DNA of 8,177 nucleotides, taken from assembly GCA_964555565.1 (NCBI GenBank), contig CAZKTF010000162.1, positions 1 to 8,177 of the forward strand, in the 5' to 3' direction. The notes beneath the pieces are model-generated. The model ran no database searches. It worked only from the letters and a program-made list of their open reading frames with translations, and was not told the DNA's origin. The stretch is from CAZKTF01 sp964555565 (GTDB taxonomy: Bacteria; Planctomycetota; JAJSAM01; JAKLKS01). The position numbers and the translations under genes are program-made. Shown piece by piece: positions 6,191-8,177 of this stretch. How positions within the stretch are numbered: position 1 is the first letter of the stretch; every line of letters starts with the position of its first letter.

Positions 6191-6567
6191 GCTTCGGTCA
6201 CCCATCTTTCCATGATACCGAGACCCCCGGTCGGGCCTCTCGACGGGCGGGTCCGCCGTCTCTGCGCACGTCGGTCCGGCCGTTCCGTGGAGGGGGTTTC
6301 CACCCCTGAATGGGTCCGCGCCCGCCGCCCCGGCGGGGACATTCCACACGGCCCGATTCACCAGAGGGTACGCCGCGCGGTGGGGAGCGGGCAACAGGCA
6401 CCTGAGGGCGGCAGAGCGCCGATCGCGCTGTGCTGCCGGACGGGAGATCCGGCGGGTGGGGAGATGGCCTCCGTAGAGGATCTGCAGCCAGCCGTGAGCG
6501 TAGCGTGACCCCGGATCGACCTTGGCCGGGGTCTCCCCGGCCACGAGAATCGCCGCCGGAGGTCACG
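6191..6567. promoter_or_regulatory. Divergent intergenic region between glycosyltransferase and deacetylase
   Basis: These 377 bases separate two divergent starts, so they should contain both promoters. No convincing sigma-70 pair is visible. On the minus strand TATCAT (6217-6212) could be a -10 box for the glycosyltransferase, with TCGAGA about 19 bases upstream as a poor -35 box. A small stem AGGGG/CCCCT lies near 6293-6307. The minus-strand frame through the region stays open but translates to a Gly/Arg/Pro-rich sequence without any recognisable motif, as expected of shadow ORFs at this GC content. The segment nearest the deacetylase holds strong overlapping hairpins, listed separately. 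Confidence 0.5.
6507..6543 (+). promoter_or_regulatory. Two mutually exclusive hairpins in the deacetylase leader
   Basis: Stem A pairs GACCCCGG (6507-6514) with CCGGGGTC (6526-6533) around an 11-base loop. Stem B pairs TGGCCGGGG (6523-6531) with CCCCGGCCA (6535-6543) around TCT. Both need the CCGGGG at 6526-6531, so only one can form. Stem B ends 14 bases before the Shine-Dalgarno GGAGGT (6558-6563). No T-run follows, so an intrinsic terminator is unlikely. Whether the segment is transcribed is unknown. Confidence 0.5.
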
Positions 6568-7269
6568 ATGGACCCGAAGAAGATCCTGACGCTCGCCCCC
6601 CACACCGACGACGGGGAGTTCGGCTGCGGGGGGACCATCGCCCGCTTCGTGCGCGAGGGCCGGGAAGTCCACTACGTGGCCTTCTCGGCGGCGGAGAAGT
6701 CGGTGCCGCCTGAGTTCCCCGGGGACGTCCTCCGGGGGGAGCTGCTCGAGGCGACGACGCGGCTTGGAATCCGGAAGGACCGGGTGCGCTGCCTCGACTT
6801 CGAGGTCCGGGACTTCCCGAGGGACCGCCAGAGGGTCCTCGACGCGATGATCCGGCTCCGGGACGAGCTGGCGCCGGACCTAGTCCTCCTCCCCTCCTCC
6901 TTCGACACCCACCAGGACCACGCGACCGTCTACGCCGAGGGGGTGCGGGCCTTCAAGTCGGTCTCGATGCTGGGCTACGAGGTCCCCTGGAACAACCTCT
7001 CCTTCGAGACGACCTCCTTCGTGTTCCTCGAGGAGGAGGACGTCGCCCACAAGGTCGAGGCGCTCCGCTGCTACCGCTCCCAGGCGAGCCGGCCCTACGC
7101 CAACGAGGAGTTCGTGCGCGCACTCGCCCGCACGCGCGGGACGCAGATCGGCGCCCGCTACGCCGAGGCCTTCCAGGTCATCCGCTGGGTCCTTCGGCCC
7201 GCGGCGCTGGCTCCAGGCGCGCCGCCCGCACCACCCCGGCGAAGGCCGCCGAAGCGCCGGGGCCGGTAG
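6568..7269 (+). CDS. PIG-L/LmbE-family deacetylase
   Basis: A 233-residue zinc-dependent N-deacetylase of the PIG-L (LmbE) family, which typically removes the acetyl group from N-acetylglucosamine on a lipid, nucleotide or glycan. The N-terminal motif is APHTDDGEFGCGGTIARF (10-27), with H12 and D15 as expected zinc ligands; the usual HPDD is HTDD here. The third ligand region is SSFDTHQDH (110-118), with H115 and H118. The conserved fold ends around YAEAFQVIRWVL; a basic, proline-rich tail (PPAPPRRRPPKRRGR) follows. ATG 6568 has GGAGGT 4 bases upstream and sits right before the family start; the frame open from 6430 has no support. No signal peptide is visible, so it is cytoplasmic. It is transcribed away from the glycosyltransferase gene and converges on the WbqC gene, overlapping it by 92 bp. 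In context it probably deacetylates an amino sugar of the polysaccharide or its precursor. Confidence 0.9.
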   Translation: MDPKKILTLAPHTDDGEFGCGGTIARFVREGREVHYVAFSAAEKSVPPEFPGDVLRGELLEATTRLGIRKDRVRCLDFEVRDFPRDRQRVLDAMIRLRDELAPDLVLLPSSFDTHQDHATVYAEGVRAFKSVSMLGYEVPWNNLSFETTSFVFLEEEDVAHKVEALRCYRSQASRPYANEEFVRALARTRGTQIGARYAEAFQVIRWVLRPAALAPGAPPAPPRRRPPKRRGR

Positions 7270-7924
7270 CGGCGAGGAAGTCGAGCGCCGAGAGCCCCGG
7301 CGTGAAGGGCTCCCGCGGCTGCGGGTAGACCGGGTGGTCGAAGCCGAGGTAGGTGAGCGCGATCCCCGCCTCCCGGAAGCGCTCCCCTTCGTTGTAGGCC
7401 ACGGCCCCCTGCCCCGAGAGGTAGGTCCGAGCGCCGAGGCGCCGGCAGATCGCGAGGTGGCGCTCCGTCGGGTCCGCGGCATCGATCCCCATCGAGGAGG
7501 ACCGGACGAGCGTCGCCTTCGCGCCCAGCGCGGCAAGGAGGCGGCGCGCCACGACCTCGTTTGCCTCGGAGAGCCGGTCGATCCCGTCCAGACCTTCCTC
7601 CGCCAGGACCTCCAGGACGGCGGCGAGGTCCGGTGAGCCGTGGTAGTACGCCCGGAGCCTGCGGCGGTGCCTGTCCGCCCAGCGCGCGTCCGCGATCCGG
7701 ACTTCGCGGATCGGGGCCAGCCCCGGGTGCCTCACGGGCACCGTCAGGTACTCCGGCCCGCCCGGGCCCAGGACGCGCGTCCGGTTCACCCAGGAGGCCT
7801 TCGGGAACTGCACGTCGTCTAGGAGGACGAGCGTGTCCGCCACCGCCGCCTTGAGGAACCATCCGAGCCAGGGGGCGTAGTTCGGCTGGTGGACCGCGAC
7901 GATCGGACGCGGCGCGTGGTCCAT
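7178..7924 (-). CDS. WbqC-family protein
   Basis: A 248-residue protein of the WbqC-like family (PF08889), common in O-antigen and capsule clusters; its biochemical activity is not firmly established. Signature motifs are VAVHQPNYAPWLGWF (9-23), then LVLLDDVQFPKASWVNRTR (32-50) and LTVPVRHP. The second half contains SSSMGI, HLAICRRLGARTYLSG and the C-terminal helix SALDFLAATGP. Length is typical for the family. ATG 7924 was chosen because it places HQPNY at residue 12, as in relatives; its Shine-Dalgarno is weak. The frame remains open upstream to the window edge, so an N-terminal extension cannot be excluded, though that stretch has no recognisable domain. Its 3' end lies inside the end of the deacetylase gene on the other strand. 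Co-location with a deacetylase and glycosyltransferases supports a role in making or modifying a polysaccharide sugar. Confidence 0.88.
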   Translation of the reverse strand: MDHAPRPIVAVHQPNYAPWLGWFLKAAVADTLVLLDDVQFPKASWVNRTRVLGPGGPEYLTVPVRHPGLAPIREVRIADARWADRHRRRLRAYYHGSPDLAAVLEVLAEEGLDGIDRLSEANEVVARRLLAALGAKATLVRSSSMGIDAADPTERHLAICRRLGARTYLSGQGAVAYNEGERFREAGIALTYLGFDHPVYPQPREPFTPGLSALDFLAATGPGASAAFAGVVRAARLEPAPRAEGPSG

Positions 7925-8177
7925 GGCGAGAGACTCGTACCGCCTCGCCGCGACGGCTCCAAGGATCGATCTCGGGCGCCAGTCGCGGGGCAGCTCCGCG
8001 ATCCCAGCGCTGGCTCTCGACATCGGCTTCGACGCCGGAGCACCCGCCTGCCGGGAAGGTGCTCGGAACGAGGCGGCTCCGCCGCGAGAATGGGACATGC
8101 ATCCCCGACATGGGCACCCGTAGAGGGCTAGTGCCACACGCGGAAAGTTCCGGTACAGGTCTTCAGCGACCGGGACG
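7925..8177. other. Edge region without a supported gene
   Basis: These 253 bases lie upstream of the WbqC gene. On the minus strand the WbqC frame stays open to the edge and includes a cysteine cluster (GCPCRGC) about 60-65 residues before the chosen ATG, but no known motif. A small stem GGCGG/CCGCC lies near 8074-8085. No promoter or tRNA is recognisable. Confidence 0.4.

Noticed and set aside
6191..6544. A 118-residue N-terminal extension of the glycosyltransferase
   Set aside because: The extension has no family similarity; ATG 6190 has a ribosome binding site and gives the conserved N-terminus.
8094..8115. Possible operator around ATGCAT and the repeated GACATG upstream of the WbqC gene
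   Set aside because: The symmetry breaks immediately outside ATGCAT, and the two GACATG copies are too short to mean much.

Overview
The window is very GC-rich (about 70 % or more by eye; the 1438-3246 gene looks close to 80 %). It holds five well-supported genes and one short doubtful ORF, with no rRNA, tRNA or CRISPR array. Gene content and compact gene overlaps point to a bacterium with a surface-polysaccharide (O-antigen or exopolysaccharide) locus. The high GC and dispersed GC hairpins would fit a deltaproteobacterial, acidobacterial, NC10/Rokubacteria-like or similar environmental lineage. I cannot place it more precisely from sequence alone.

Layout. 1-176: non-coding, with three closely spaced perfect GC hairpins. 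177-1349 (-): AAA+ ATPase with a DUF4143 C-terminus. 1350-1437: spacer with a perfect 12-bp inverted repeat lodged between a strong ribosome binding site and the ATPase start codon. 1438-3246 (-): a WecA/MraY-type polyprenyl-phosphate sugar-1-phosphate transferase fused to the membrane and first Rossmann region of a CapD/PglF-type protein, without the catalytic SDR domain. 3243-3545 (-): a 100-aa ORF resembling the tail of a glycosyltransferase. 3542-6190 (-): one ORF with two tandem GT4-like glycosyltransferase domains. 6191-6567: divergent intergenic region with competing hairpins. 6568-7269 (+): PIG-L/LmbE deacetylase. 7178-7924 (-): WbqC-family protein, overlapping the deacetylase tail to tail. 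7925-8177: no supported gene.

How the genes fit together (inference). The three minus-strand genes 6190 to 1438 are joined by 4-base stop/start overlaps (GTGA and TTGA), so they look like a translationally coupled operon. A plausible division of labour is lipid-carrier priming (WecA-like domain), two successive sugar transfers (double glycosyltransferase), N-deacetylation of an amino sugar (PIG-L) and a WbqC protein of unknown chemistry. The AAA+/DUF4143 gene has no obvious metabolic link and may be an insertion.

Most unusual features: the tandem glycosyltransferase fusion, whose N-terminal halves are far more alike than its C-terminal halves; the WecA-CapD(N) fusion with a TTG start; the hairpin that would bridge a distant Shine-Dalgarno to the ATPase start; and the two mutually exclusive stems in the deacetylase leader.
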